DNA of 64,000 bases from Accumulibacter sp. (lineage in GTDB: Bacteria > Pseudomonadota > Gammaproteobacteria > Burkholderiales > Rhodocyclaceae), in the NCBI GenBank assembly GCA_024235715.1, contig JACKLW010000010.1, forward strand, positions 124,001 to 188,000, written 5' to 3'. A program made the translations under genes and the position numbers. Each line of letters starts with the position of its first letter. Position 1 is the stretch's first letter. Below the pieces are notes generated by a model. The model ran no database searches and had not been told where the DNA came from. It worked only from the letters and a program-made list of their open reading frames with translations. Of this stretch, positions 36,521 to 48,220 are shown piece after piece.

Positions 36521-37461
36521 GCCGCCGCCCGTTCGAAGGTCTTGCGCATCAGTCCCATGGCGACGATGCTCAGCAGCGCGACCATGAAGAACAGGCAGCT
36601 CGCCGCGGCCGAACCGTAGCCGACCAGGCCGAAGTCGATCAGTTGCTCGCGAACGAACACCGACATGCTCTGCGTGTCGCGGCTGTTCGAAGTCATCACG
36701 TAGATCAGGTCGAATACGCGCAGCGCGTCCAGCGTGCGAAAGACCACCGCCACCAGGATGCCGGGCAGGATCAGCGGCAGCGTGACGCGGCGAAACACCT
36801 GCCAGCGCGGCACGCCGTCCACCCGCGCAGCCTCGTAACAGTCCACCGGCACCATCTGCAGCGCCGCCAGGATCAGCAACGCCATGTAGGGCGTCGCCTT
36901 CCAGACGTCGACCAGCACGATGCTGAACAGCGCCAGCTGCGGGTCGGCGGTCCACGCCAGCGGCGTGGCGATCAGGCCGAGCGCCAGCAGCTGGTGATTG
37001 ACGATACCGAACTGGTCGTGCAGCATCCAGCTCCACATCTTGGCGGACACCACCGTCGGTATCGCCCAGGGCACCAGCAGTGCCGCGCGCAACAGCGTGC
37101 GCAGCCGCGAGGGCTGATTCAGCAGCAGCGCCACGCCAAGGCCGAGCAGGGTCTCGAGCGACACCGAAAGGCCGGTGAATAGCAGGGTGTTGGCCACCGC
37201 CTGCCACCAGTCGGCGCTGGCCAGCAAACCGTATTCGCCGATGTAATTCTCGAGGCCTATGAACGCGTAGTCGTCGAGGCGCGACAACTCGCTGTCGGTC
37301 AGACTGAGCCAGATCGTGCGCAGCAGCGGCCAGCCGCCGACCGCGGCCAGAACGAGCAGCATCGGTGCCGCCATCCACCACGCACGGCGTACGCGCTGCG
37401 CCGCCAGACCGCCGCGCAGCGGCACGGCCGAGAACGTCGATCGAATTACCTTCTCAGGCAT
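36517..37461 (-). CDS. Sugar ABC transporter permease (MalF type)
   Basis: 314 aa, six membrane segments, EAA loop as YEAARVDGVPRWQVFRRVTLP. Closest in layout to the trehalose/maltose ThuF/LacF group. Overlaps the MalG-type gene by four bases; a 188-bp gap with a hairpin repeat separates it from the DUF3014 gene upstream. Confidence 0.9.
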   Translation of the reverse strand: MPEKVIRSTFSAVPLRGGLAAQRVRRAWWMAAPMLLVLAAVGGWPLLRTIWLSLTDSELSRLDDYAFIGLENYIGEYGLLASADWWQAVANTLLFTGLSVSLETLLGLGVALLLNQPSRLRTLLRAALLVPWAIPTVVSAKMWSWMLHDQFGIVNHQLLALGLIATPLAWTADPQLALFSIVLVDVWKATPYMALLILAALQMVPVDCYEAARVDGVPRWQVFRRVTLPLILPGILVAVVFRTLDALRVFDLIYVMTSNSRDTQSMSVFVREQLIDFGLVGYGSAAASCLFFMVALLSIVAMGLMRKTFERAAA

Positions 37462-37520
37462 TGCTTTTCCAGGGTGGCTCGCATGTCCGGCGAAAAGTGT
37501 TCAGGACAGTGATACGGGCT

Positions 37521-37552
37521 ATTGCCCCTCTCCCCTCGCGGGAGAGGGCAAT
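37521..37552. repeat. GC-rich palindromic intergenic repeat (REP-like hairpin)
   Basis: Left arm ATTGCCC(C)TCTCCC and right arm GGGAGAGGGCAAT pair perfectly apart from one bulged C, with a CTCGC loop. CCTCTCCC/GGGAGAGG palindromes of this kind occur as dispersed extragenic repeats in many proteobacteria. There is no T-run, so simple Rho-independent termination is unlikely; it could protect the transcript 3' end of the DUF3014 gene. Confidence 0.6.
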
Positions 37553-37649
37553 CCGCCAACACGAACTCGTCGAATCATCTCGAAAAAGCCCGAGTTCCCG
37601 CCGTGCCGACCTGCCGACAGGATCCGCGCCCAACAACCCCAGCCACGAG

Positions 37650-38486
37650 TCAGCCGGTGACACCGCCGCTGGCAACGCGCTGGCGAAACTCGCGCAACTT
37701 GCCTTTCAGTTGGCGTGCATTCTCGGACCCCATGCGCAACAGGATCTTCTGGCCTGCCGGGCGCCCCTCCAGCGACGTATCCGCGTATTCGTAGCGCACC
37801 CAGGGTCGCGGCAGCTCGTGCGTGCCTTTCACCTCGGTCAGCGTCAGGCGAACCGGGGCCTTCGACTCCGGAGTCGCCAGCAGCAGGTCGATGACCTGGA
37901 CCAGGCGGTCGTTGAAGTACTTTCCCGGATACCCGAGTTCCTCGTACGCTTTTTGCAGCATCGGGTACATCCGCACATACAAGGCAACGGCGTCTTCGCT
38001 GTTGATTGCCGACACGAAGCGCACAAAGGGCGCATAGCGCTTCGCGTTGTCGTCGGCGATATAGGTCGCGCCGTCGTGCTCGCTCACCTGGAATCGGCCC
38101 GGCGCCGGCACCACCGGCCACAATCGCGACGCGGCATGGGCGCGTGCGAGGTTGTCAACGGTGGCCACGACGCGGTGCGCAAAATCACCCACGTCGAGAA
38201 ACGACAACACCCCCTGCCGTCCAAGCAAGTCGCTGAGCGCATCGCTCACCTCGCTCCCCGTGTCCGTCAAAGGCGGCAGTGCTGCCTCTGGCAGTGGTGG
38301 CGTGATGGCTTCGATGGCGTGGTGGAGCGGCGCAGTGGCCTGCGCTGCCGGTTCGGCCACCGCTGCTGCCGACGCAGCCGCTGGAGGCTCGCCCGCAGCC
38401 TGTCGTTCCTGCCACCACAGGTAAGCACTGCCGCCGACGACCAACAGGACCACGCCGGCTATCAGCGCGCGCAAAAAGTCATTCAT
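37650..38486 (-). CDS. DUF3014 protein, membrane-anchored
   Basis: 278 aa. One N-terminal membrane helix (ALIAGVVLLVVGGSAYLWW), an Ala/Pro-rich linker to about residue 75, then the DUF3014 domain with LLGRQGVLSFLDVGDFAHRV, FVRFVSAINSEDAV and YPMLQKAYEELGYP. Function unknown; topology predicts a periplasmic domain. AGAGAGG precedes the ATG. It sits between the binding-protein gene and the permeases of a sugar transporter, an unusual place. Confidence 0.85.
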   Translation of the reverse strand: MNDFLRALIAGVVLLVVGGSAYLWWQERQAAGEPPAAASAAAVAEPAAQATAPLHHAIEAITPPLPEAALPPLTDTGSEVSDALSDLLGRQGVLSFLDVGDFAHRVVATVDNLARAHAASRLWPVVPAPGRFQVSEHDGATYIADDNAKRYAPFVRFVSAINSEDAVALYVRMYPMLQKAYEELGYPGKYFNDRLVQVIDLLLATPESKAPVRLTLTEVKGTHELPRPWVRYEYADTSLEGRPAGQKILLRMGSENARQLKGKLREFRQRVASGGVTG

Positions 38487-38619
38487 CGAGGCCTCTCTGT
38501 ATTGTTGGTAGTCATCGCTTCGCTATTGTAGCGAGCCATCGCCCGAGGCATCGTGCTCCGGCAACGACAGTGACTCGCCTGCCTCCTGGCGCCGCGGTAA
38601 GCGAGGAAAATGGCATGGG

Positions 38620-39906
38620 TCAGCGCCACGTGCCGCGCCGGCTCAACCGCTTCAGCGAAGTTTCGAGCCGGGCCAGCGCCTGCGCGGGCGTCGCCCTGCC
38701 TGACAGCGCATCGTGCGCGGCGTTCCAGAACTGATGGCTGACCTGGTTGTAGCGCACGCCGGTGGCGCTCGTCGGCCGTGCGACGGCGCTGGTGAAGGCG
38801 CCGAGCAGTTCGCCCATGAAGGGGTTGGCGTGCAGGATCTCGGCGTCCCGGTAGAGGGCGCTGATTGTCGGGTTGAACGAGCCGCGCAGGGCGCGGTCCT
38901 TCTGCACCGCCGCGCTGGTCATGTACAGCACCAGATCGGCCGCGGCCGCCGGATGCAGCGAATACTTCGATACCGCCAGCGATTCACCGCCCAGCGTCGC
39001 CGCATGCCGGCCCTCGTCGCCGCCCTTGGGCAGGACGGCCACGCCGACCTTGCCGCGGATCGCGCTTCCTTCGGCCTGCGCCAGCGCCCAGGCATAGGGC
39101 CAGTTGCGCATGAACACCGCGTTTCCAGCCTGAAACACGCCGCGCGACTCCTCTTCGGCGTAGTTGAGCACCGCCGCCGGCGTGATGCGGCCGACCCACG
39201 CGGCAGCGGTCTGCAGCGCCAGCTCGGCACGCGGGTTGTCGATGCTGATCCTGCCATCGGCCTCGACGATGCTGCCGCCGTCATGGCTCACGACCCACTC
39301 CAGCGCATTGCAGCTCAGGCCCTCGTAGGCGCGGCCCTGCCAGACGTAGCCCCACATGCGTTCGTTGCCGGCGGCACGCTCGGCGTCCTGGATCGTGCGC
39401 GCACTGGCGGTCAGCGCATCCCACGTTTCCGGCACCTGCTGCCCGTATTTCTGCAGCAGGTCGCTGCGGTAGAAAAGCAGGCCGGCGTTGGCAAACCAGG
39501 GCATGGCGACGAGCCGGCCGTGGCTGGTGTTGTTGGCGATGAAGCCGGGGAAGTGCTGCTGCTGCGCGCCTTTGGCGTAAGGCCGCAGGTCGAGCAGGTG
39601 GCTGCCCAGCAGGCCTGGCCAGATCACGTCGATCTGCAGGACATCGACCCTGTCCGAGCCGGCCGAGAGCAACTGCTGGTAAAGCGCCAGTCGCTCGCTG
39701 GCGTCGTTCGGCGGCGTGATGATCTTCACCTCGTTGCCTGTCTTCCTCGCCCAGATCTCGGCCGCCCCTTTGCAGAATTCGAGCTCCTGGCCGACGCCCG
39801 AGCAGGCGATGCTGATCGTCGCCGCGCGCGCCGTGCAGCAGGCACCCGCCAACAGGGCGCCCGCCAACAGCAGGGCGCGGGCAGCGCGCATCAGAGGCCG
39901 CTTCAT
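38620..39906 (-). CDS. Sugar ABC transporter periplasmic substrate-binding protein
   Basis: 428 aa with a signal peptide (RALLLAGALLAGACCTARA). The hinge and ligand-lobe pattern ISIACSGVGQELEFCKGAAE and VLQIDVIWPGLLGSHLLDL matches the trehalose/maltose-type (ThuE-like) family 1 binding proteins. LAGAC could be a lipobox (Cys22/23), so it may be a lipoprotein. Overlaps the MscK-like gene by four bases (ATGA). Confidence 0.88.
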   Translation of the reverse strand: MKRPLMRAARALLLAGALLAGACCTARAATISIACSGVGQELEFCKGAAEIWARKTGNEVKIITPPNDASERLALYQQLLSAGSDRVDVLQIDVIWPGLLGSHLLDLRPYAKGAQQQHFPGFIANNTSHGRLVAMPWFANAGLLFYRSDLLQKYGQQVPETWDALTASARTIQDAERAAGNERMWGYVWQGRAYEGLSCNALEWVVSHDGGSIVEADGRISIDNPRAELALQTAAAWVGRITPAAVLNYAEEESRGVFQAGNAVFMRNWPYAWALAQAEGSAIRGKVGVAVLPKGGDEGRHAATLGGESLAVSKYSLHPAAAADLVLYMTSAAVQKDRALRGSFNPTISALYRDAEILHANPFMGELLGAFTSAVARPTSATGVRYNQVSHQFWNAAHDALSGRATPAQALARLETSLKRLSRRGTWR

Positions 39907-42900
39907 GCGCTTTCTGCACTTTCTGCGCCGTGTTTGCCGGGCCGGAAATCGTCGATGCTGATACGCAAGGGCCCGTTGGTATCGAGATGCAGGTCACGCT
40001 GCGGGAACGCGATGACGATGCCTGCCTCGTTGAAGCGACGATTGATTTCCTTGTGCAGCGCGGTGATCGTCGACAGGCGGTAGTCGATCGAGTCGATATA
40101 GACGCGTAGATTCAAGCTCAGGGAATTGTCGCCGAAGCCTTCGAAACTCAGCACCGGCGCCGGATCGTCGAGCACATGCTCCTGCTCCTCGGCGATCTCC
40201 TTCATCAAGGCCATCGCCCGGTCCACGTCGCTGCCGTAAGCGACTCCGACCGCGACGATGGCGCGCGTGATCGAGTCGGACAGCGACCAGTTGAGCAAAC
40301 GGCCGGTGATGAATTCCTTGTTCGGCACCACCAGTTCCTTGCGGTCCCAGTTGCGGATGGTGGTGGCGCGGATGCGGATCTTGGTCACCACCCCGTCGGT
40401 GTCGCCGACCGTGACGATGTCGCCGACCCGGATCGGACGCTCGAAGAGGAGAATCAGCCCGCTGATGAAGTTGGCTACGATCTCCTGCAGGCCAAAGCCG
40501 ATACCGACGCTCAGTGCCGCCACCAGCCACTGCAGCTGCGACCACTGCGCGCCGAGTGTATTCAGCACCAGCAGGAGACCGACGGCGATGATCGCATAAC
40601 TGCTGATCGTCGTCACCGTATAGCGACTACCCGACGACATCTCGAAGCGGTGCAAAAGGATGATCTCCAGCACCGCCGGCAGCCGCTTGACCAGAACCAT
40701 GCTGCCGATGGCGTAGAGCGCGGCCAGACCGAGATCGCCGACGGTAATCGGCAGACGCGTGTCCTCGCCGTCGACGGTGACCGTCTGGTGCCAGAGCGTG
40801 ATGTCGTCAAAGATACGCAGTGCCGGCAATAGCGGCGACCAGATCAGGTAGAGAGCGACCAGGGCGGCGGCGATGATGGTGACTTTGAGAAGCTGCCGGC
40901 TGGCTTCACTCAGTGCCGCCAGGTCCACTTCGGGCTCCTCGTAAAGGGCGCCCATCCCCTCATCGCCGCTTTCCTCCTCGCCGCTACGCCTTGCGGCAAG
41001 CGCCGCCCGCCGGCGTTCGAGAGCCGCCGCGTAGGCCAGACGCCGACGCGTAAGCAGCAGCCAGCGCAGGGCGAGCGCGTGCAGCAGCAGCAGACCGACG
41101 ACGGTCCCCAGGGTATGCAGAAACAGGTTTATCTCGGTAGAGGCAGAATAGACATAGCCACCCAGCGCCGACACCACAGTCACCACGGGAACAAGCAACA
41201 GCAACGGGAACCAGAGCGGATAGCCAAGAAACAACATCCCCCTCTCGTGGCCGGTCCGCAGGTGCGCCAGCACGCCTTTCTGGGGATGGAACACCCGATA
41301 GAGAAAGCGGGCAAGTGCGGCCGCGAAGACCAGATAACTCAATCGGGCGACGACGTGGCTGGTCTCGGTCGGGTGCAGGGCGATGGCCAGCATGACGATC
41401 AGCGCGGCCGGTACATAGATCCAGGTCAGCCGGCGGAGTTCGACCCGCAACAAGCGGGTAACAGCTGCCGGCCAGCAGAAATGCACGTCGGCCAGTCCGC
41501 CGGGAATGCACGCCATGAACAAGGCGCGCAGACAATAGAAATGCACCGACAGGCGCAGCAGCGCCGAGCCCACGGCATCCGACCGATCACCGCCCTGATC
41601 GGCCATCAGCAACTGCCAACCCACGCCAGCCAGGAGCAGCGGCGCGGGCGCCGCTGCCAGCAGGCTCAATACGACGGTGCGCAGGGTGTAGCTGAAGCGG
41701 TCAGCAGACGGTTTGCCGACTCGCTCGCCGATTTCCCTGATCGCCGCGATCAGCGCGCGCCTTTTCCACAAAAGGCCGAAGACCAGCAGCAGGACAAGGA
41801 CGAAACTCGGCGACTCAGTAACCTGATCCCGAAAAAGCCTTCCCATGTCCAACCAGATCGCTGGCGAAAACAACTTCCGCACATCCTCGGGCAGTCGTCT
41901 GACATCCTCCAGACGCGTCGGATTGCTGGTACGCAGCCAAAACAGATGCTCGTCGAGGAAATCGACATAGGCGCCGGTTACCTCAAGCAGTCTGGCCTCG
42001 GCAGCGTCAAGGTCGCGCAACCGGCTCAGGTAGAACTCGTCGTCCTGCAGAGCCTTTTCCAGCAGCGCGCTACGCTTCGCCAGCAGTTCGGCGAGTTGGC
42101 CACGCAACAGCGGTGTATTCTCGACGTCCAATTTCGCGACGAGCTCGTTGACGGCTTGCTTGATATCGGCGAGCTGTCGCGCTTCGGCACCATGACGCAG
42201 GCGCCGCACGCCGACTTCCGCGATCTCCTGCTTGCGCGCGCTCGCCTTGCGCGAATAGATCTTGAAATCAGGCAGCAAGCTGCGCTGCCTGATCAACACT
42301 TGGCCCAGTCCCTCGGTCAGCCCGCCTGCTTCCAGCGTGCTCGCAGCATCCTTGAATCCGACCGCAATCCTTGCCGCGAGCTGCTCTGCCTGCGCCCGTT
42401 CGCGGTCCAGCGTTTCAAGCCGGACAGCCATGGCGTGCAGCTCTTCGGTAATTTCTGCGTTCTGCCTGGTCAGATCGACGATCACCGGCAAGGCACCAAG
42501 CGCCTTGCGCTGCGCTTCTTCCGCTTCGCGCCGCGCTTCTTCCGCTGCCAGCTGGCGCTTTCGGTTGACCAGCTCCCCCAACAGCTTGATGCGCGCGCCA
42601 ATCCACTCCGCGTTGGCCACTTCCTGGTCCCGCTGGGCTTCGAGCAGGCCTAGGCGCATGCGCTGACTGAGAAGCTCCTGATCGAGCATCCTGATCTCGG
42701 TGCTCAAGGCCGCATAGCCGGTTTCCAGAACCCAGCGTCGGGCCTGACTGAGCACCGGTCCTTCGCCGGCGGCGGATTGAGCGCCGAGCCTGGCGACGAT
42801 TTCTTCCTGCTGCTGTTTCGCTTCGGCGAGGCGCTGGCTGATCGATGCCGGACGGTTCTGCTGATAGTTCAGGCGCCTCTCGAAGTCACTGCTGCGTGCT

Positions 42901-43355
42901 GTGACAGCAGCCAGGTCAACCTGCTCCTTCTCGAGCTGCCGCTCGATGCGCTCCAGCGGTGCATCGACGCCGAGCTCGAGCGTTTCCGTCGGGTCGCGCC
43001 GCCCTATTGCCGCGATCTCGTCGCGGATCCTCTGCGTCTCCAACGGGGCGGTTCGAGTCGATTCCTCGAACGCGTTGGCACGCGCAGTGTTCGCGCTCAC
43101 CTCCTCCAGCTTGCTCAAGGCCTGGCGGTAAAGGGCGACGAGTCGGGCCTTGACCTCTGCCTGCACGTCGGTCGCTGTCTCAATCTCATTGATCCTGGAC
43201 TCGAGAACCCCCTTCGTCACCGATATCGAGGGCAGTGTCTCCGAAGCGCCCTTCTCCGTGGCGGTCGCCGGTCTGCTCGGCGCGACCAGGGACAGGGCGC
43301 CAGCGAGCAGCGCAAGAACGAGCAGCTGGTTGATGACCCTCGCGGGAAACTGCAT
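39903..43355 (-). CDS. Large MscK/KefA-type mechanosensitive channel
   Basis: 1150 aa. Signal peptide (1-33), a long coiled-coil MscS-porin-like periplasmic domain (about 50-510), several membrane segments (about 520-905), then the pore and MscS core with GFGLQEIVANFISGLILLFE, IGDIV-like RVGDIVTVGDTDGVV and the beta domain (VVPNKEFITGRLLNWS). Relieves turgor on osmotic downshift. Good GGAG site before the ATG at 43355. It heads the sugar transporter transcript by a four-base overlap with the binding-protein gene. Confidence 0.9.
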   Translation of the reverse strand: MQFPARVINQLLVLALLAGALSLVAPSRPATATEKGASETLPSISVTKGVLESRINEIETATDVQAEVKARLVALYRQALSKLEEVSANTARANAFEESTRTAPLETQRIRDEIAAIGRRDPTETLELGVDAPLERIERQLEKEQVDLAAVTARSSDFERRLNYQQNRPASISQRLAEAKQQQEEIVARLGAQSAAGEGPVLSQARRWVLETGYAALSTEIRMLDQELLSQRMRLGLLEAQRDQEVANAEWIGARIKLLGELVNRKRQLAAEEARREAEEAQRKALGALPVIVDLTRQNAEITEELHAMAVRLETLDRERAQAEQLAARIAVGFKDAASTLEAGGLTEGLGQVLIRQRSLLPDFKIYSRKASARKQEIAEVGVRRLRHGAEARQLADIKQAVNELVAKLDVENTPLLRGQLAELLAKRSALLEKALQDDEFYLSRLRDLDAAEARLLEVTGAYVDFLDEHLFWLRTSNPTRLEDVRRLPEDVRKLFSPAIWLDMGRLFRDQVTESPSFVLVLLLVFGLLWKRRALIAAIREIGERVGKPSADRFSYTLRTVVLSLLAAAPAPLLLAGVGWQLLMADQGGDRSDAVGSALLRLSVHFYCLRALFMACIPGGLADVHFCWPAAVTRLLRVELRRLTWIYVPAALIVMLAIALHPTETSHVVARLSYLVFAAALARFLYRVFHPQKGVLAHLRTGHERGMLFLGYPLWFPLLLLVPVVTVVSALGGYVYSASTEINLFLHTLGTVVGLLLLHALALRWLLLTRRRLAYAAALERRRAALAARRSGEEESGDEGMGALYEEPEVDLAALSEASRQLLKVTIIAAALVALYLIWSPLLPALRIFDDITLWHQTVTVDGEDTRLPITVGDLGLAALYAIGSMVLVKRLPAVLEIILLHRFEMSSGSRYTVTTISSYAIIAVGLLLVLNTLGAQWSQLQWLVAALSVGIGFGLQEIVANFISGLILLFERPIRVGDIVTVGDTDGVVTKIRIRATTIRNWDRKELVVPNKEFITGRLLNWSLSDSITRAIVAVGVAYGSDVDRAMALMKEIAEEQEHVLDDPAPVLSFEGFGDNSLSLNLRVYIDSIDYRLSTITALHKEINRRFNEAGIVIAFPQRDLHLDTNGPLRISIDDFRPGKHGAESAESA

Positions 43356-43512
43356 GTAAGGTCTCCGGGATTCACGCGCGCCGGCGCGTGGCGACGATCA
43401 GGGGACGGCCTGGCCCCTGGCTGCGAGCATTGTAGCCGATGCGCCGGGGCGCTCGGGCGACAGCCGGCCGGCACGGTAGAATGCAGGACGTCAAGGACTG
43501 TGGAAGGTGAGA

Positions 43513-44628
43513 ATGAACATCCCCTGGCTGGAGAAAGCGCTCCCCGGTCTGGTCGGTGGCGATGAGACCACGCTGCTGATCCTCAAGGTCTTCCTGGTTG
43601 TGCTCACGGTGGTGGTCGCGAACTTCCTCCTGCGGCGGCTGCTCGCCAGACTGGAAGCGCACACGCTGCTGACCTCCACACCCTGGGACAACGCCCTGAT
43701 TTCGGCCGCACGCCAACCGCTGACAGTGGTGGCCTGGGTGCTTGGCCTGAGTTTTGCCGCGCGCATCGTCGAGGCCGGCACCGAGTCAACCGCGTTCGAA
43801 CTCGTAGACCCGCTGCGCATCATTGGCGTCATTGCATGTATCGCCTGGTTTCTGGTGCGCTTCATCGGCAAGGTGCAGGAGGCCATCGTCGCCCGGCGTC
43901 TGGCTCGTGCCGAGCCGATCGACCGCACCACGGTCGACGCGATCGGCAAGCTGCTGCGCGTATCCGTACTTATCACTGCGGTCCTTGTCGGGCTGCAAAG
44001 CCTGGGCTTTTCGATCTCCGGCGTGCTTGCCTTCGGCGGCATAGGCGGTATCGCCGTCGGCTTTGCCGCCAAGGACATGCTGGCCAACTTTTTTGGCGGC
44101 CTGATGGTGTACCTCGACCGGCCCTTCGAAGTCGGCGACTGGATCCGCTCGCCGGACAAGGAAATCGAAGGCACGGTCGAAGAAATCGGCTGGCGGCTGA
44201 CACGTATCCGCACTTTCGACAAACGGCCACTCTATATTCCGAACGGGATCTTCACGCAGATCGCGGTCGAGAACCCGTCGCGCATGAGCAACCGCCGCAT
44301 CAAGGAAACGGTCGGCGTGCGTTACGACGATGTCGGCAAGGTCGCCGCCATCGTGGCCGACATCAAGGCGATGTTGCGCGCCCACTCCGAGATCGATCAG
44401 CAGCAGACGCTGATCGTCAACTTCGACCGGTTTTCGGCGAGTTCCCTGGACATCCTCGTCTATACCTTCACCAGGACCACCGTCTGGGTGGACTACCACC
44501 AGATCAAACAGGACGTGATGCTGAAAATAGCCGAGATCGTCGCCCGGCACGGTGCCGAAATGGCTTTCCCGACGCGCACGCTGTACGTCGCAGGCGGCCA
44601 GGAGCGTTTGCCCGCGGCGGATCGCTGA
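43513..44628 (+). CDS. Small MscS-family channel
   Basis: 371 aa. Four N-terminal membrane helices, then the pore helix GIGGIAVGFAAKDMLANFFGG, PFEVGDWI and YIPNGIFTQIAVENPSR of the MscS beta domain. The ATG at 43513 has GGAAGG at ideal distance; a GTG two codons earlier is less likely. Divergent from the MscK-like gene, so both channels share a 157-bp promoter region. Confidence 0.9.
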   Translation: MNIPWLEKALPGLVGGDETTLLILKVFLVVLTVVVANFLLRRLLARLEAHTLLTSTPWDNALISAARQPLTVVAWVLGLSFAARIVEAGTESTAFELVDPLRIIGVIACIAWFLVRFIGKVQEAIVARRLARAEPIDRTTVDAIGKLLRVSVLITAVLVGLQSLGFSISGVLAFGGIGGIAVGFAAKDMLANFFGGLMVYLDRPFEVGDWIRSPDKEIEGTVEEIGWRLTRIRTFDKRPLYIPNGIFTQIAVENPSRMSNRRIKETVGVRYDDVGKVAAIVADIKAMLRAHSEIDQQQTLIVNFDRFSASSLDILVYTFTRTTVWVDYHQIKQDVMLKIAEIVARHGAEMAFPTRTLYVAGGQERLPAADR

Positions 44629-44689
44629 GCAGCCCTCTGGGCAGAGACGGCGAAGCGGCGGAACTGGCCCAGGAAGAGCCAGACGCAAG

Positions 44690-44711
44690 AACGGGGGCCT
44701 GAGCCCCCGTT
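44690..44711. terminator. Bidirectional terminator-like hairpin between convergent mscS and nirS
   Basis: Perfect 9-bp stem AACGGGGGC / GCCCCCGTT with a CTGA loop, placed between two convergent stops. No T-run on either side, so it is a strong stem rather than a canonical intrinsic terminator. Confidence 0.6.
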
Positions 44712-44734
44712 CGTCGTGTTGCGCCTGGCTATGT

Positions 44735-46516
<1,782 letters not shown>

Positions 46517-46560
46517 CTAGCCTCGGTGGCAATTGTCGCGCCTCGGCCGCCAAGCAGTCC

Positions 46561-46574
46561 TTGACCAATGTTAA
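46561..46574 (-). promoter_or_regulatory. FNR/DNR/NnrR-type box upstream of nirS
   Basis: TTGAC-CAAT-GTTAA: a dyad of the CRP/FNR family (TTGAC-N4-GTCAA type) with one mismatch, centred about 93 bp before the nirS ATG. It fits activation under low oxygen and/or nitric oxide, as known for nir promoters. Confidence 0.65.
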
Positions 46575-46811
46575 AGAATCCGAAGTCTGCCGTGCGAACC
46601 GGCGGCAGTTGATCTGCAGGCGTGCGGATTGGCAACAGCGGCGGCTGTCCGACTGTTCGCAGGTCTCCTGGGACCGGGAAGCGTGGGCCGATCGCAGGAA
46701 ATTTGCAATGCGTCTTTCGGCTGATGGTTCCGGTGCCGTCTCCTTGTCGAGCAGTGCCGGGCGGGGATGATTTGACCCTCGCCTCGACGTTGATGCGAGG
46801 GAAAAGGCCGG

Positions 46812-48017
46812 CTAGCCCGGTTTGCCGTCGAGCCGCGCCCTCGACAGTACCGGCCAGTAGCGAACTGCATATAGGGCAAGTGCCAGCGACCAGCAAGTCC
46901 CCGAGGCGATGACCGTGATCAGGTAGACGCCGGGTGCGATCATGCCACCGAAGACCCGGATCAGCGCGGCGCACTGCACGAGGACGTAGCATGTGACCTC
47001 GAAGCGATCGGCAAGCAGCGGCCGACCGGTGTGACCACGCGCGGTACGGGTCATCATGCCGACGGTCATGCCGCCAATCGCGCCGATCGTCAGTGCGTGC
47101 AGCGCCAGCGGCTCGGCGACAACTCCGAGCGCCGCGAGGGCACGCAGCACGAGGTACACGACAATCCAGCCGTAAGCCGCATGCAGCACCCACACCAGCG
47201 GCGTTGCGGTGGTCCGCCAGGGCTGCCAGAGATAGAGCCGCACGGCGTGGGCAAGCGCCGCGACCAGCGCCACGGTCGCGATCGCTGTGGCCGGTACCGG
47301 CAGGATATCCGCGACGAGCAGAGCGAGGATGCTTGCCAGTGCGAATCTCTCGACGAACGGACGCCGAGTGGCTTGCGTGCCGGGGATGCCGTTGTTGGTG
47401 AACATCGGAATGACGCGTCCGCCCATCACGGCGATGATGAACAGCACCACATCCAGTCCGGCCTGCAAACTCGCCCGCTCGGGCCAGGCCAGCATTCCCT
47501 GCCAGGAGAGGTGAATCGCCAGAACCGCCATGCCGAGCAGCAGGAGCAGTGGAACGAAGAAGTAGTTGCGCCGGTTGCGGCTGTTCCACAACGGGATGGC
47601 GAGCGCGATCGCGACGGCCACCGGGAAGGCGGCATTGACCAGCGCTGCCGCCATCGCATAGGGGGTCAGCATCAGGATCCGACCGGCGACCCAGAGCAGG
47701 GCAAAGGCCTGCAGCGCGGCGCCCGTCGGTGTCGGCTGCCCGGTCCAGTTGCGGCCTGCCGTGAACAGGAAACCGGCAATCACCGCCAGCGTGTACCCGA
47801 ACAGCATTTCGTGACCGTGCCAGACCGGGCCGGGCACAATGGGGGCCGGCAGGTAGCCTGAATACTGGGCGACCCAGAGCGGAATCGACAGCGCGGCGAA
47901 GGCGCTGGCCAGCAGATAGAACGGTCGAAAGCCCAGATCCCAGAGCGCGAATCCTGGGGCCGGAGTGGCGCCCTGTGGGCCGGGTTTCTCGAACGCGGGC
48001 GGTTTTGCCATGCTCAT
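46812..48017 (-). CDS. nnrS: NnrS family membrane protein
   Basis: About 401 aa, twelve predicted helices, with DLGFRPFYLLASAFAALSI, WHGHEMLFGYTLAVIAGFL and NNGIPGTQATRRPFVE, hallmark blocks of the heme/copper NnrS proteins that lower nitrosative stress during denitrification. Several close ATGs (48023, 48017, 48011) make the start uncertain; the conserved part begins near residue 20. Same strand as nirS, about 340 bp upstream; the gap holds nirS's own regulatory site, so it is likely a separate transcript. Confidence 0.9.
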   Translation of the reverse strand: MSMAKPPAFEKPGPQGATPAPGFALWDLGFRPFYLLASAFAALSIPLWVAQYSGYLPAPIVPGPVWHGHEMLFGYTLAVIAGFLFTAGRNWTGQPTPTGAALQAFALLWVAGRILMLTPYAMAAALVNAAFPVAVAIALAIPLWNSRNRRNYFFVPLLLLLGMAVLAIHLSWQGMLAWPERASLQAGLDVVLFIIAVMGGRVIPMFTNNGIPGTQATRRPFVERFALASILALLVADILPVPATAIATVALVAALAHAVRLYLWQPWRTTATPLVWVLHAAYGWIVVYLVLRALAALGVVAEPLALHALTIGAIGGMTVGMMTRTARGHTGRPLLADRFEVTCYVLVQCAALIRVFGGMIAPGVYLITVIASGTCWSLALALYAVRYWPVLSRARLDGKPG

Positions 48018-48220
48018 CGTCATCCAGAAGAAGGTCAGTATTCGGCCAGCTTTCGGCCGCGGGTTGGCTATTGCCGCCACGGGTAGCCGGCAGTCGCAAG
48101 CCGTCATCGAGTGCTATCGCGTGCAGGAACTGCGCATGCGATGGCTTCGTCGGACGAGCAGCGCCAGCACCAATACGCCACGGCCCCGCTTCCAACGCAC
48201 CCCGGCCCGACGCGGTGGCC

